Positions 1 to 11,774 of a DNA stretch of 64,000 nucleotides are shown piece by piece. The notes beneath the pieces are model-generated. The model saw nothing but the letters and a program-made list of their open reading frames with translations. It was not told the DNA's origin and ran no database searches. The translations under genes were made by a program, and so were the position numbers. The stretch is from Microglena sp. YARC (taxonomy: Eukaryota > Chlorophyta > Chlorophyceae > Chlamydomonadales > Chlamydomonadaceae), in NCBI GenBank assembly GCA_022414725.1, contig CM039462.1, positions 296,385 to 360,384 of the forward strand, in the 5' to 3' direction. Position 1 is the stretch's first letter; each line of letters starts with the position of its first letter.

Positions 1-489
1 NNNNNNNNNNNNNNNNNNNNNNNNNNNNNNNNNNNNNNNNNNNNNNNNNNNNNNNNNNNNNNNNNNNNNNNNNNNNNNNNNNNNNNNNNNNNNNNNNNNN
101 NNNNNNNNNNNNNNNNNNNNNNNNNNNNNNNNNNNNNNNNNNNNNNNNNNNNNNNNNNNNNNNNNNNNNNNNNNNNNNNNNNNNNNNNNNNNNNNNNNNN
201 NNNNNNNNNNNNNNNNNNNNNNNNNNNNNNNNNNNNNNNNNNNNNNNNNNNNNNNNNNNNNNNNNNNNNNNNNNNNNNNNNNNNNNNNNNNNNNNNNNNN
301 NNNNNNNNNNNNNNNNNNNNNNNNNNNNNNNNNNNNNNNNNNNNNNNNNNNNNNNNNNNNNNNNNNNNNNNNNNNNNNNNNNNNNNNNNNNNNNNNNNNN
401 NNNNNNNNNNNNNNNNNNNNNNNNNNNNNNNNNNNNNNNNNNNNNNNNNNNNNNNNNNNNNNNNNNNNNNNNNNNNNNNNNNNNNNNNN
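1..489. other. Assembly gap (N run)
   Basis: All bases are N. Nothing can be said about its content. The minus-strand reading just inside it (490-690) is open, but I see no recognisable product there. Confidence 1.
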
Positions 490-694
490 ACCCTAAATTT
501 TATTTTGAATATGTGGCCATCTGTTGGTTTTCAAAATTGGGAGGAGCATTGATCGCCTCGATACAGGTCCAGCACACGGATTCTGACGTGTAGCTTTGGA
601 ACGGGTGAGGGAACTTCGTGGAGTCCAGATGAATGATCTCCACAAATGCTTGTCGGTCAGGAAAGCTGTACCTTAGCCAATCACCTCGAGTGTT

Positions 695-3600
695 TCAAAC
701 GCTGTCCCTTTCTTCTCTCCTGCGCGGTGTTCTTCGCTTTCCAATCGTCTTCTTCTGAGAACCAAAAGGGCTGACATGCGACCTCGTTTTCTTAGGAGCG
801 GTTTTGGGTGCATCATCGTTCGTCAGATGGGCCCGGGCACAGTGTCGAAGAAGCTTCTTGAGTTCAAGTCTGATCTCGCTCAAGGATGAATCTTGTGTTT
901 CGTGAGGTACAGGATTTGTTTCCTTTGAGGCTGGTGCAATTGTCTGCAGGCTGCGACGCAGCAGGCGCTTGCCTTTTCCCTCGGCCGTGTCAGAAAGGGT
1001 TTCTTCTTTGGGATCGCAACCGGTGGAAGTGGTTCTGATAAAAACATATTTGACTTAGTGAGGGGTCAGATAATTGACATGCCGTTGTTCCGACTAATGT
1101 CGCAGAGGCATTGACATAGTTGATCTACAGAAAGATTCGCGAATTTAACTTGAATCACTCCAGTGTCTGGAGAATCCGATTATAATCGGGAGCATAGACA
1201 TAGTTGATTGGTAAATTATTCGGGCAGATTGAAGATTGGACATCAAGGATGTCTGACGATTATACTCGGAGCATTGACATACTTGATTAGTGAGTGGATG
1301 CTGCGGTAGTTTGAGCATTGAACTCTACGTCTCCCGACTATATCGGAGCATTGACTTAGGTTGATTAGAAAGAATTGAGGAGATTGAACATTGAAATGCC
1401 GATGTCCTCAGTTATCCGGATATCCCGACTATACTCCGGGAGCTTTGACATAGTTCATTGGTAAATTATTGGCGGAAGATTGAAGATTGAACATCCAGTG
1501 TCCTGCCATTTATACTCGGAGCAGACATTGACATACTTGATTAGTGAATGATTTGGGAAGTTTGAGCATTGAACATCCAGCTGTCCTGCCGATTATACTC
1601 GGGGAAGAGTTGACATACTTTGATTAGTGAATGATTGCGGTAGTTTTGAGGCATTGGGGAACTTCTAGTGTCCTCGCCGACTATAATCGGGAGCATTGAC
1701 TTAGATTGATTAGAAAAAGATTGCGGAAGATTGACATTGAACATCCGATGTCCTTACCCGACTATAACTCGTGCGGGAGCATTGACTTAGTTGATTAGTA
1801 ATTCTTATCTGCGGAAGATTGAAGATTGAACATCAGTGTCCTGCCGATCATACTCGGGAGCATTGACATATTTCTTGTTTTAGTGAGTGAATTGCGGAAG
1901 TTTTTGAGCATTGAACATCCAGTGTCCTCCGACTATAGGAAATCGGGAGCATTGATCTTAGTTGAATTAGATAAAATTGCGGAAGATTGAACATTTGCTC
2001 ATCCGATGTCCTCCGGACTATAATCGGGAGCTTTGGACATAGTTGATTGTCGGTAAAATATTGCGGAAGATTGATAGATTGAACATCCAGTGTTACTGCC
2101 GATTATACTCGGGAGCATTGACATAGTTGATTTGGTAAATTATTGCTGCAGATTGAGGCATTGAACATCCAGAGTCCTGCCGATTATACTCGGGAGCATT
2201 GACATACTTGATTAGTGAATGATTGCGGAAGTTTGAGCATTGAACATCCAGTGTCCTCTCCGACTATAATCGGGAGCATTGACTTAGTTGATTAGATAAG
2301 ATTGCGGAAGATTGAACATTGGACATCCGATGTCCTCAAATACACCATACTAGAAAACCCGACTATAATCGGAACGCCCAAGGGAGGACGTATTCAAAAA
2401 TCAGTGACGCGCGTGTTTAAGTTGATGCGATCGACATGACTAACGATGCAAGGGAACAGACTTGACTGCATGGTTCATTGATCACGCAAACGAGTGAATC
2501 GATTGCGAAAGGAGATAACAAAAAACGCCCAGGAGGACCGAAGTCCCTCCCGACTATAACCGGAACGGCCAAGGGGGAGGTATTTCAAAATCAGTGACGC
2601 GCGGGCGTGTTTTAAGTTGATGCGAATGACATGACTACGATGCAGGGAATAGACTTGACTGAAATGTTCATCATCATTCACGCTGAACTGAGTGATTGAT
2701 TGCGAAAGGAGGATAAACAATTTGAATACCGAATGAACTTACAAAGTTGCGGCGATCTGCCCTCTTCGTTGATGTGTAGTGGGCTGATCTCGTCGCTTCC
2801 TTCCTGCCTTCTTTCGCGGAGCCTGAAGGAAATGGAAAGAGTGCGGAAGTTACGGCAATATCCTTATCGAATTTGACAAGCGGCAGTTGCGGTCAGGACA
2901 CAATGGTTGTTTGAACGAGTGTAACATCTCACAGCGTACGTAATTACATTACATTACATTACATTACATGTTAAAGTCTACTTTGACAAGTGTTGGTGAT
3001 GTTACCGCGAGGGTGTATGAGACTCTGTGCTTTAAACAAAAAGAAAAAGCACCCACAAAGCAAAAAACCCCATTAATCAGGGGTGTGTCCGAGGACAAAC
3101 AAACAAACTTCTTTCCAACCACCGTTTTTGGTGGCGTAGGTTATTAAACCCCTTAGAGCCGGACCCAGATCTCAACCACTTACAGTGGCGGAGGTAAGAA
3201 GCTAACAAATGAGAAGTCACAAGAAGAAGAAAAAAAAGGGATGATAAAATTACGGGTGCCACTAAGCAGTCCAGGGCTTCCTGTCTTGCTCTTCTACAAG
3301 TAGAAAGATAGTCGGCTAGGTTGCTCCAAAAAGACTTAGTGCCATTTTCCATTCATAAAGGTTCTGAATGTGGAATCGCAAGAATTCCACATTCCATACG
3401 GTTAAGTTTGGTATCCCTCATGGACATGCTATAAATATCTGTAAACAGCTTCCTGGTAGCGGAGGCGAATATCATTATAAAAAGGGCACTCAAACATATT
3501 GCATTTCATGCCTCAGGTTTTTGGAACCCACACATTTGACAGTGTCTCATTGAGCGAGGGGATGTGTGCTCTATCTTGGATGCACCACCCTCATTCTTTT

Positions 3601-6600
3601 CTTCTTCTTTCTTTCTGTGTTCAGCCAATGGGAACCCATTCTAAACTGTGCTAATAGAAACGAATCTGATCCTGCTTATGTAAGGGCGGCATGTAAAGGG
3701 AATCAAGCCATTCTCATCATTGCTGTTGGCTGCGAACCATTTTTGGTATCGGAGGCGTTTAAAGCCAACCCTTCTCTCATCAGGGATGTCTCTAACTGCA
3801 TTGGTGTCATCCTTGGTGTCCTTGGGTACTTAAACCTCCATGACTCAAAAAACTTTAGACATAATACCTTTGACATCGACAGCCCTCCAAAATGTTGATG
3901 TTTTTTACTGGATCCTAGCTTGTGGAGAGCACAACGCAAGTCATTGAACCGCCGCCCAGCCAGTGTTGGAGTCAAAGATTCTCAAGAGCCATTCTAATGA
4001 GAATCCTCAGGTTCTTTATGTATGGTCCTTGTTCCAGAAGCGCAAAGCTTGTTTAAGCCAAGCAAAACACAACGGGGTTCTACCCAGCTCTTCCATGATA
4101 ATATTAGATGTAGTAGATTGGCAAACACCCAACATTTGTTTAAGTATACCTCTATGCATTTCTCACAAGCATGGTCATTTGAGATAAGTGTGTTGTTCAG
4201 AATAGAAGGAGCCCACACCTCACAGCAAAATCAGGATAGGTTGTACAAGAGAATCAAACAGGTGGGTGAGAATATCAATATTGTATATCTCCATAGTATG
4301 GCATCGCCTACGGAGCATGTGGTGTGCCTTTTGGGCCTTAGTGAGCATCTAGAAAAAGCAGCTTTTGCACGATTGCTTGAGTCACCATCCACAAAGAAGG
4401 GATCCCAAGTAGATAAAAGATAACTTTGTAGAAAGTTGTGCTCATCATAGACAAATTTGTAATCAGGATCCATGCGGGCCTCATCACAGAATTGCTTGTT
4501 GAAAACGACAATCTCAGTTTTCTTTATATTCACAGCCATCTTAGTAGCCTCACAGAAATCTCTCAGACAGTCAAGCATCGCTTGCATATCTGCCGGGGAT
4601 TCTGCCATTATAGCTAGGTCATCAGCATAAAAGTAACAGTTGCAGAATCTTTCCCTAAGCTCAGCCCCTACATTTGGGAGCTTGGATTGGAGGAACGATT
4701 CAATTCTATCAATGAACAGACCGAATAGGAGTGGGGATAGGGGTCTCCTTGTTTAACTCCTACAAGGGATGGAAAGGAGGATCCAATGTCCCCATGTAGG
4801 CGAACTTGAAAACAACATGAATATACATGGACTTCAGAATACTGAGATAGGGGTCCTTGACTCCTAGCCTTGCTAAAGCAATCCCATAGCAAGTCTCTGT
4901 TGACCCAATCATAAGCCTTCTTGAAATCAACAAAAAGCCACAAAGAGTGGTTTTTTTCTTTTCTCTATATTTATCTACAATATGGTTAAGAATGAATGAT
5001 GCAGAATGAATAATATTCAAAATGTACCTGTCAGATTTGAAAATTCAACCTGAGCCGTGGTGCACCAGTACAGTCCGTTCGATTGCTCTCTTACCGGCGT
5101 CAGGTGAAGGCTCTTTTTGTAAAGATCGAGGTGACCTCCTGTCGCCAGGACCAAAGTCCTTGAAATCGTTCCCGAGCTTTCCTTCGCATGTCTCAACCCA
5201 CGCCTACTTTCCACCAGGTCTTTGTCGGCGATAAATCCGCCCTTGCCGACGCTAACAGAAGGGCCGCGCATTTTTATAACCACCATGAGTAGAGCGAGAA
5301 TGTGAACTGGTATGCTTGATAGGGCTCCAGACATGGGCCTCGAACGCTAGTAATTCATCTGGGCTGGCTTGGATCCCGCAAGGGTGAGTGTGTCGACCAG
5401 AAAGCATCAGCTCCACAATTGGCCTGCATTCGCCGCGAAACCTCAACCAGTGAGTGTGCGTAGCCGTAACATTGAAGGCTGGTCCACCAGCAACGACTTC
5501 AATGTTCATTTGGCTCTTGGCGCGCCTTGGTCCATTCGTCCATGACACGCATCCCAAAACCTGCTCACCCGCGTTGACTTTTACTTCCACGGTACCGTCA
5601 TCGTGGACGCTGCGTAAGACAAATAGGTTGGTAGAGCAAATGATTCAGATTATGTAGAGAAAAACCCACAGTCCTCCCGATCATAATCGGAGCATGATAC
5701 AGAAAACATGTACTCGGCATACACACAGTCCTCCGATCATAATCGGGAGCATTGACAAACCCAACGCGCGAATGATACAGAAAACATGTACTCGGCATAA
5801 CACACAGTCCTCCGATCATAATCGGGAGCATTGACAAACCCAACGAGCGAATGATACAGAAAACATGTACTCGCATACACACAGTCCTCCCGATCATAAT
5901 CGGGAGCATTGACAACCCAACGCGCGAATGATACTGAAAACATGTACTCGGAATACACACAGTCCTCCCGATCATAAATCGGGAGCATTGACAAAACCCA
6001 ACGAGCGAATGATACAGAAAACATGTACTCGGCAGACACACAGTCCTCCCGATCATAATCGGGGAGCATTGACAAACCAACGAGAGAATGATACAGAAAA
6101 CATGTACTCGGCATACACACAGTCCTCCCGATCATAATCGGGAGCATTGACAAACCCAACGCGCGAATGATACAGAAAACATGTACTCGGCATACACACA
6201 GTCCTCCCGATCGTAGTCGGGAGCATTGACAAACCAACGAGAGAATGATACAGAAAACATGTACTCGGCAATACACACAGTCCTCTCGATCGTAGTCGGG
6301 AGCATTGACAAACCAACGCGCGAATGATACTGAAAACATGTACTCGGAATACACACAGTCCTCCCGATCATAATCGGGAGCATTGACAAACCCAACGAGC
6401 GAATGATACAGAAAACATGTACTCGGAATACACACAGTCCTCCCGATCATAATCGGGAGCATTGACAAACCCAACAAGCGAATGATACAGAAAACATGTA
6501 CTCGGCAGACACACAGTCCTCCCGATCATAATCGGGAGCATTGACAAACCCAACGCGCGAATGATACTGAAAACATGTACTCGGAATACACACTGTCCTC

Positions 6601-7353
6601 CCCGATCATAATCGGGAGCATTGACAAACCCAACGAGCGAATGATACAGAAACATGTACTCGGCATACACACAGTCCTCGCCGATCATAATCGGGAGCAT
6701 TGACAAACCCAACGAGAGAATGATACAGAAAACATGTACTCAGAATACATGCAGTCCAAATTCATAAGCAACACCCATCTGAACTTACTTGACTATAGCC
6801 GGGCACGGAATAAAGATTTGCTTTCCATCTTGTTCTGTCCTTCCGCCATAGTCCATCAAAAAAGTCGTCTATGCAGAGCTGAATAGGGGGACTTCCTACC
6901 CTTACGAAGAAGCGCATCTCGTTCACTTGTCCCATGCGACGATACCTATCTTGTGCACGCCTAAATCGATCCTCTTCATTACGCCATGTAGGTGAAGGTG
7001 ACATATGGTGCCCAATACAATTTGGAGTCTGCATCACTTTCATCTCTGGCGATCTCGGTAAATCCAAGGGGTCCATCGGGTTGTGAGGTCCTTCAACCCA
7101 ACCAATAGGTGGTTGTTGTGGTGGCCCCTCTCTTACCCCTTCACGTGTTTACCGCATCAGCTCCTGGTGTACGTTCCTCAGGTAAGTTTTCTGCTGCACG
7201 GACTTGTTTAGACTTGCTTGTGACACCACCACCTTTTGGAGGGGACATGCTACTGTTCGCAAAGCTCTCAACTGTATTGAAGGACAGAGTCCTAGGTTGC
7301 AACAGTCGAGGTTTCGCAGGCACTGCAGCTGGTTGTCGAGGTTGCGCAGGCAC
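695..7353 (-). CDS. Spliced gene of unknown function; introns hold hairpin arrays and a LINE
   Basis: I do not recognise the protein. Exon calls on the minus strand are: 5' part about 7353-6789, exon 5609-5095, exon 2822-2743 and last exon 1034-695. Splice sites are GTAAGT at 6788, GTAAGAG at 5094 and GTAAGT at 2742, with pyrimidine-rich acceptors ending CAG at 5610, 2823 and 1035. Phases fit exactly for the last two introns: 5095 ends a codon, and the 80-nt exon leaves two bases completed by the first base of the last exon. The 5' part is Pro/Ala/Gln-rich, the middle is mixed globular sequence, and the C-terminus is strongly basic (Lys/Arg), so nucleic-acid binding is possible. Two probable one-base frameshifts (near 7145 and 5265) and a phase mismatch at the first intron remain, so the 5' structure is uncertain. 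It lies head to head with the DUF7869-like gene and may be its partner in one mobile element; that is inference. Confidence 0.6.
1070..2365. repeat. Tandem array 1, ~80-bp hairpin units (intronic)
   Basis: About 14-16 units of roughly 80 bp. Each has a palindrome near CCCGACTATAATCGGG followed by GAGCATTGACATA or GAGCATTGACTTA. Two spacer types alternate: one contains TGATTAGTGAATGATTGCGG, the other TTGATTAGATAAGATTGCGG. Units carry many one-base indels. The array lies wholly inside the 1035-2742 intron of the minus-strand gene. Confidence 0.9.
2340..2735. repeat. Two ~190-bp direct repeats with degenerate hairpin
   Basis: The segments beginning near 2358 and 2549 both start with CCCGACTATAAxCGGAACG and continue with AATCAGTGACGCGCG, a GATGCGA stretch, a GACTTGACTG stretch and a final GATTGCGAAAGGAG. 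They adjoin array 1 in the same intron and share its palindrome in decayed form. Confidence 0.75.
2941..5035 (-). mobile_element. 5'-truncated LINE (non-LTR retrotransposon) in an intron
   Basis: Reading the minus strand, broken frames give a reverse transcriptase: the finger/palm start VDFKKAYDWVNRDLLWDC (near 4930-4880), GVKQGDPYS near 4755, and the catalytic box FYADDLAIMAES near 4640-4600. Downstream follow ATKMAVNIKKTEIVVFNK and a C-terminal Cys/His tail with FECPFYNDIRLRYQEAVY (near 3510-3450). A motif like SFWSNLADYLSTCRRARQE near 3325 closes the protein. The 3' end carries a short-repeat tail, (ATTAC)n on the plus strand at 2943-2970. The 5' end stops near 5035, inside the RT domain, as expected for incomplete reverse transcription. 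Frame breaks show the copy is dead. It sits inside the 2823-5094 intron of the host gene in the same orientation. Confidence 0.88.
5660..6765. repeat. Tandem array 2, ~79-bp hairpin units (intronic)
   Basis: About 14 units. Each has the perfect 8-bp stem palindrome CTCCCGATCATAATCGGGAG, then CATTGACAAACCCAACG, a GCGAATGATACAGAAAACAT stretch and GTACTCGGxATACACACAGT. The palindrome and the following CATTGACA are shared with array 1; the spacers are not. The array fills the predicted 5610-6788 intron of the minus-strand gene. Because the unit lacks stops in some frames it creates long spurious minus-strand readings. Confidence 0.93.
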
Positions 7354-7399
7354 TGCAGCTGGTCGTCGAGGTTGCGCAGGCTGGGTAGCTACAGCACCA

Positions 7400-7958
7400 G
7401 AGCGTAAAGGTTTAGGTTGGCACAGGTTGCTGCTTAGGTATTTTCCGGGAACAACCCTTGAATGGTTGTTACGAAGTTGGAGAAAATGTCTCTCCGCGTT
7501 TGTTTACGACGTGAATCGGTTTGCGTAGGTTGGAAGTTAGGAAGAAGGGTCTCTTAAAAAGAATTCACCTCGTCAGGGTCCTTCGGCGGCATAATACCGA
7601 CATAGCAAGCAAACTGATAGGACCTATGGCCTCTAGTTATTCAACGTACTGCAAAATACAGTCTTGTGTTCCCGAATTGATTCTTACAGTATTAGCCCTT
7701 GCAGTTTGCTAGGCCCGGTCTATGTCAAAGCTCCCGAGTATAGTCGGAAGTTGCTGGTCCCGGTCTAGTCTGCTGGTAGCGGTACAGATCGACCCCGGTA
7801 CATTTGGCTGGTCCCGGGTTCCGCGATCACTCACCCGACGGCAGGCCCACTGTCGATTCCTTCTTATCATCTTGGCAGGCTTAGTTTCTTTGAGGGGAAG
7901 GGGCAAAATGGACGCTACCCTTCCCCAGGAATTGGATTGGGCATACACACTGGGTTGA
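7400..7958. other. Divergent intergenic region, one hairpin copy
   Basis: This lies between the two divergent spliced genes. I see no supportable gene. A degenerate copy of the hairpin (CTCCCGAGTATAGTCGG) is at 7731-7747. A short triplicated GTCGAGGTTGCGCAGG-type repeat ends near 7380. Confidence 0.5.
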
Positions 7959-10900
7959 GCCTATGTTGCCGGTACCTCGACGTCGACACTAGATTTCGAG
8001 AATTCCAGTGGCGACGATGCGATCGAAACCGTGCCAGCCGAAGAGAGCGACATAGTTACCAACTCTGATAGCGTGAATCAATTCGACAAGCTTATTACCT
8101 GTAAGTGCAAGAACACATGTCACTTGGTACTCCCACAGGATGTAATTCGCGAACGACGAAATGAATTCGCCGAGCTTCGAACCTGCGAAAGGCAACGTCG
8201 ATGCTACATCGAAATTGAATGCACTGCAGCAAGCGGGATCGCAAGACAGGACAAGGAGTGTGTCGACAAGGTAGGTGTAATTTGAAATTTGAAATTGTTA
8301 CATCCGTGTAGAACCGTTACTCACAAAGGTAGGTTGTCAATAATTTGATCTTGCGCCTGAAGCGCCTGATGCGCCTGATGCGCCTAAAGATTTTTGAAAT
8401 GTATTATGACTCGAACTTAACGATTATTTTGCTCGTTCAGGATATTGGGCCGTTGACGTTTGCAAGTCATTTTATCAGGCTGCATCCGTAATCGGTTCAA
8501 ATGCATGGCTTGCGATAAGTGGTCAGATAAAAACAACAGAGAGTAAGTTATCCCGAATTCTCATGTGGTTACAGTGCACTTTGCTTCCTCCGATTATGCT
8601 CGGGACAACCCAATACATCAGGCAACCGTATAATGATCCATTCTACCCTCCCGATTAATAATCGGGAGCATCCATAACAATAAGCGACCTAACCTCGTTC
8701 CATTGGACCCTGTCTAGGTTTGAACTGCTGTGAAGGTGAGGAGGAAGAGGAGTGCACCCGCAGTGTTGAGGGAAAATTTCAACGCTGCGATGAATCTCTC
8801 GTAGATGAGTTTGGGGAGTCAATGCCGCACCAGACTTCATATGCTCCAGGATCTAGAGGAAGGAAAAAATCTAAGGTCATGCGCCCTTTGATTTTTTTTA
8901 CATTGCGCATATTTCCAAGCAGCAAGCTGTCTTTAGGGACATGAAGAAAGAACGGCATGGTCCTCCCAGAACATTATACAGCAGTTTGCGTAAAACTATG
9001 GCATGCACATTGGTGGAACGTGAAGATAAAGACTTGGCAGCCTTTTGCCAAGTTGCGACGACTGCGTCAAGTACCGAGCCAGACTCCTGACCACTACGTT
9101 TCAGCCAGCAGTTGATGAACTTCGTCAGAGTCCAGGCTGGTGCCACCGTAATCAGATTTCCATTGGTCGGCGTAGGTATGACATCCGTGAAAAACTGTCT
9201 GAACAGTATTCCGAAGCTCTTCTTGCATGCATCCGCTGATGCAATGGACAACAAGAAGACTAATCTTCCTCAGTCACGCCACTTCTCACATACAAAGAAG
9301 ACCGCAGGAGGTGAACTTCTAAAGACACGCATCATGGGTGAGTACAAATACAGCGCATGTAGGACATGTCCTCCCGAGCATAATCGGGAGCATACACAGT
9401 ATTTAAAACTTGAAATGATTACTTAACAAAATAATGCTAATATTCTGACTTCATGTTTCCTTCTATGTTAACTCAGGATTATTCTCCCAGGGAAGAGGCT
9501 TCCATTGGTTATTGGGCTTTGCCATTCTACTCGCAGTCCATCAATCTGACTATATCATGCTTCAACATTTCTTCAACCGGGTCTTGGAAAAGAGGGGCAG
9601 CTTCCACCGTTATTGCTTCTTGCAAATGGACAACGCGGCAAAGGACAACAAGAACGCTTTCATGTTTGCATACTTGTCCTTGTTGGTTGAGATGAAACTG
9701 GTTTTGAGGAAGTGTACGTCCATTTCCTCCCTCCCGGACACACACATAGCAATCTTGACCAAAAGTACTCTGTGATCTCGCAAGGGTTAAAGAACATGGA
9801 AGTGTACAACCTGGACCCATCTGATGGGCATTGTTGTAACTTATTCAAGAAAATGGGCCCTTACACAAAGGCAAGACGTCGTGACCTCTATAGGGGACTT
9901 CTCCGCTGTCCTCCTAGACAACGTTTACAAGTTGTTCGGTCATGGCACTAGCACCGTCAAAGGAGTTAATCGCCGTTTACACGCATTCAAGATAACGAAA
10001 GGTCCCAACGGGAGAGTCGGTAAGAATACTTGATATACTGATATTTACAAATTAAATGCTACCGTGCGTGTATGTACTGTCTGCACAATGCTCCCGATTA
10101 TGCTCGGGAGGAATATGGGTGTGCCATGTCCTCATTGAAATTGAAATTGAAATTGTTACATCCAAGAAAATATAAATTACTCTAGGGACGTGAGATTAAG
10201 GACACCACAGCGTACGCAGAAGCTAGCTGTAGTCACCATGTCCTCATTGATTTACATGTACAGTCTTCAATATAAATTAAATGATACAAAGGAAGTTGTA
10301 CCTAGGACCTAGGGATGTATTATCCAAGGGATGCTCCCGAGTATAGTCGGGAGGAATATGGGTGTCCTAAATGATTCACTAATATACAATACATGTTTGC
10401 ACACCCAACAATTGCAGGGGTCTATTACAAGGAGTATGACGAGTCAGGATCTTGGAGAGGACAGTGGGACAATGACGCTGAACCTATTTACGTCCTCCAA
10501 GGCTTCCCCACTGGTGGACACCAGAACAGTATTTAAGGAAGCCCCCAAGATCAAGATTGAAGAGCTCGAGAATATCGAGGCAAACTGGGGCGGCTGTCTG
10601 GAAGACTATTCATAACGAGAAGCCCGGAGGTGACGTCCTTGCAGGCCACATGGCCGATGGTCCTGTACAAACCGCCGGTGACGACCGTGCACGACCCGTA
10701 GCTGATGTCCGTGTACGACACGCAGCGGAGGACCTTCTAGAACCAGCAGCCGATGACCAGCAGCCGATGGATGAACCAGCAGCCGATGGCCCATCCCATG
10801 CCCAGTCCTTCAAACATATTGCCGAGAAGCTTCGTGAAACTTGGGAAGCCAGCAATAAGTGGTGGACTGATTTCTTCAACGTTGAGAAGAGTTATTGGAG

Positions 10901-11738
10901 CACTCAACCAGATGATGCTGTGACTGGGGAGTACCCGAAAGACCAACATTTTGTCGACTTCCCATCGGAGTTGTCAGCAACCAGTCGTGTTCTGACACAG
11001 TCTGAGAAATCAATGGCCAAGCGCTTGATAGCAGCATTGGATGACTTGTCCATGGATGTGTCAGACATTTTACCTGCAAGTAACGAGATTGCCAAGACTA
11101 TGAAGGTCGCACACACTTTGGAGACTAATATGGAAAGGCCAGAGGAGGAGGATGTGTTGTACTTATATTCTTCACAAGGGACGAAGCCGGATAGAAGAAT
11201 AGCCTACGAGCCCACTACTGATTTGGTTGTTGGTCATGTCGCTGTGGTCAAGGTACAAATGGTTGACTCTAGCGGATTGAGAGGATGGGACGTGGTGGAG
11301 GTCAAATCACTACCAGTGAATGGAGAAGTGGAATGTGTGTATTTAAAGCCCTTGTACTCTGGGGCTCAGAAGTTGGTGTACACTGAAAACACAATACCCA
11401 ACTTGGCCAGAAGATTGGATGGACCACAAGCTTGTTCCTATTACCGTGGGGGTTAGGAGAAAAGCAACATGGACGGGCGATATTCCATTGACGCATTTCA
11501 ATTTAGCTGCGAACCCACCAAGGGTATGAAGATCCAGAGAAAGTACCACACAAGCATGCTCCTAGCTTGTCAATCCATTGAGAAGGACACCAGGGCAGAG
11601 GCTGTGCAATCGGATGGAGACAATGCAGACATTGCTGAGGAGGAGGAGATGGAGGAGGAGGAAGATGGGGATGGGGACATGGAGGAGGAGAAGGAGGAGG
11701 AAGAGGAGGACGAGGAGGGGGGGGAGGAGGAGGAGTAA
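7959..11738 (+). CDS. Multi-exon DUF7869-like transposon-associated protein, frameshifted
   Basis: The exons resemble, from memory, the DUF7869 family, which has an RNase-H/DDE-like core and is spread by mobile elements in algae and animals. In order: an N-terminal Cys cluster CKCKNTCHLVLP (8092-8130), YWAVDVCKSFYQAASVIGS (8443-8499), a CDDCVKYRARL box (9053-9085), a DAMDNKKTNLPQ segment (9238-9275), the core LQMDNAAKDNKNAFMFAYL (9623-9680), and VHFLPPGHTHSNLDQKYS (9710-9770). The C-terminus is very acidic (11630-11738). Introns by splice consensus and phase are 8275-8440, 8543-8717, 8876-8922 (GT donor weak), 9338-9476 and 10020-10417; all five joins keep phase. Single-base frameshifts are needed near 9050, 9230, 9690, 10515 and 11420, so it is either decaying or carries sequencing indels. 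The start is unclear. A search against PF25273-type models would settle the family. Confidence 0.72.
8587..8668. repeat. Two intronic hairpin copies
   Basis: CCTCCGATTATGCTCGGG (8587-8604) and a perfect 10-bp inverted repeat starting CTCCCGATTA (8648-8668). Both lie inside the 8543-8717 intron and match the palindrome of arrays 1 and 2. Confidence 0.85.
9371..9390. repeat. Intronic hairpin copy
   Basis: CTCCCGAGCATAATCGGGAG followed by CATACACA, inside the 9338-9476 intron. Same palindrome as arrays 1 and 2. Confidence 0.85.
10091..10110. repeat. Intronic hairpin copy
   Basis: CTCCCGATTATGCTCGGGAG followed by GAATATGGGTGT, inside the 10020-10417 intron. Confidence 0.85.
10334..10353. repeat. 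Intronic hairpin copy
   Basis: CTCCCGAGTATAGTCGGGAG followed by GAATATGGGTGTCC. It is the second copy in the same intron and shares a 12-base 3' flank with the copy at 10091, so the repeated unit is larger than the palindrome. Confidence 0.85.
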
Positions 11739-11774
11739 GATGTTTGACACATAGCCGTTTTTTACTAATGAATT

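Noticed and set aside
490..520. Telomere at the left edge (ACCCTAAA)
   Set aside because: Only a single unit-like string follows the N run; no tandem array is present.
5598..6712. Long minus-strand repetitive readings over the hairpin array
   Set aside because: Frames shift between overlapping versions; they arise from the ~79-bp repeat inside an intron.
1070..6765. CRISPR array
   Set aside because: Regular repeats with a palindrome look superficially like CRISPR, but spacers are also repeated, not unique, units are ~80 bp, and there are no cas genes; the setting is an intron of a eukaryotic gene.
7109..7528. Plus-strand 139-codon gene
   Set aside because: It is antisense to the Pro/Ala-rich 5' part of the spliced minus-strand gene, and its Arg/Gly/Cys repeats come from a triplicated short repeat.
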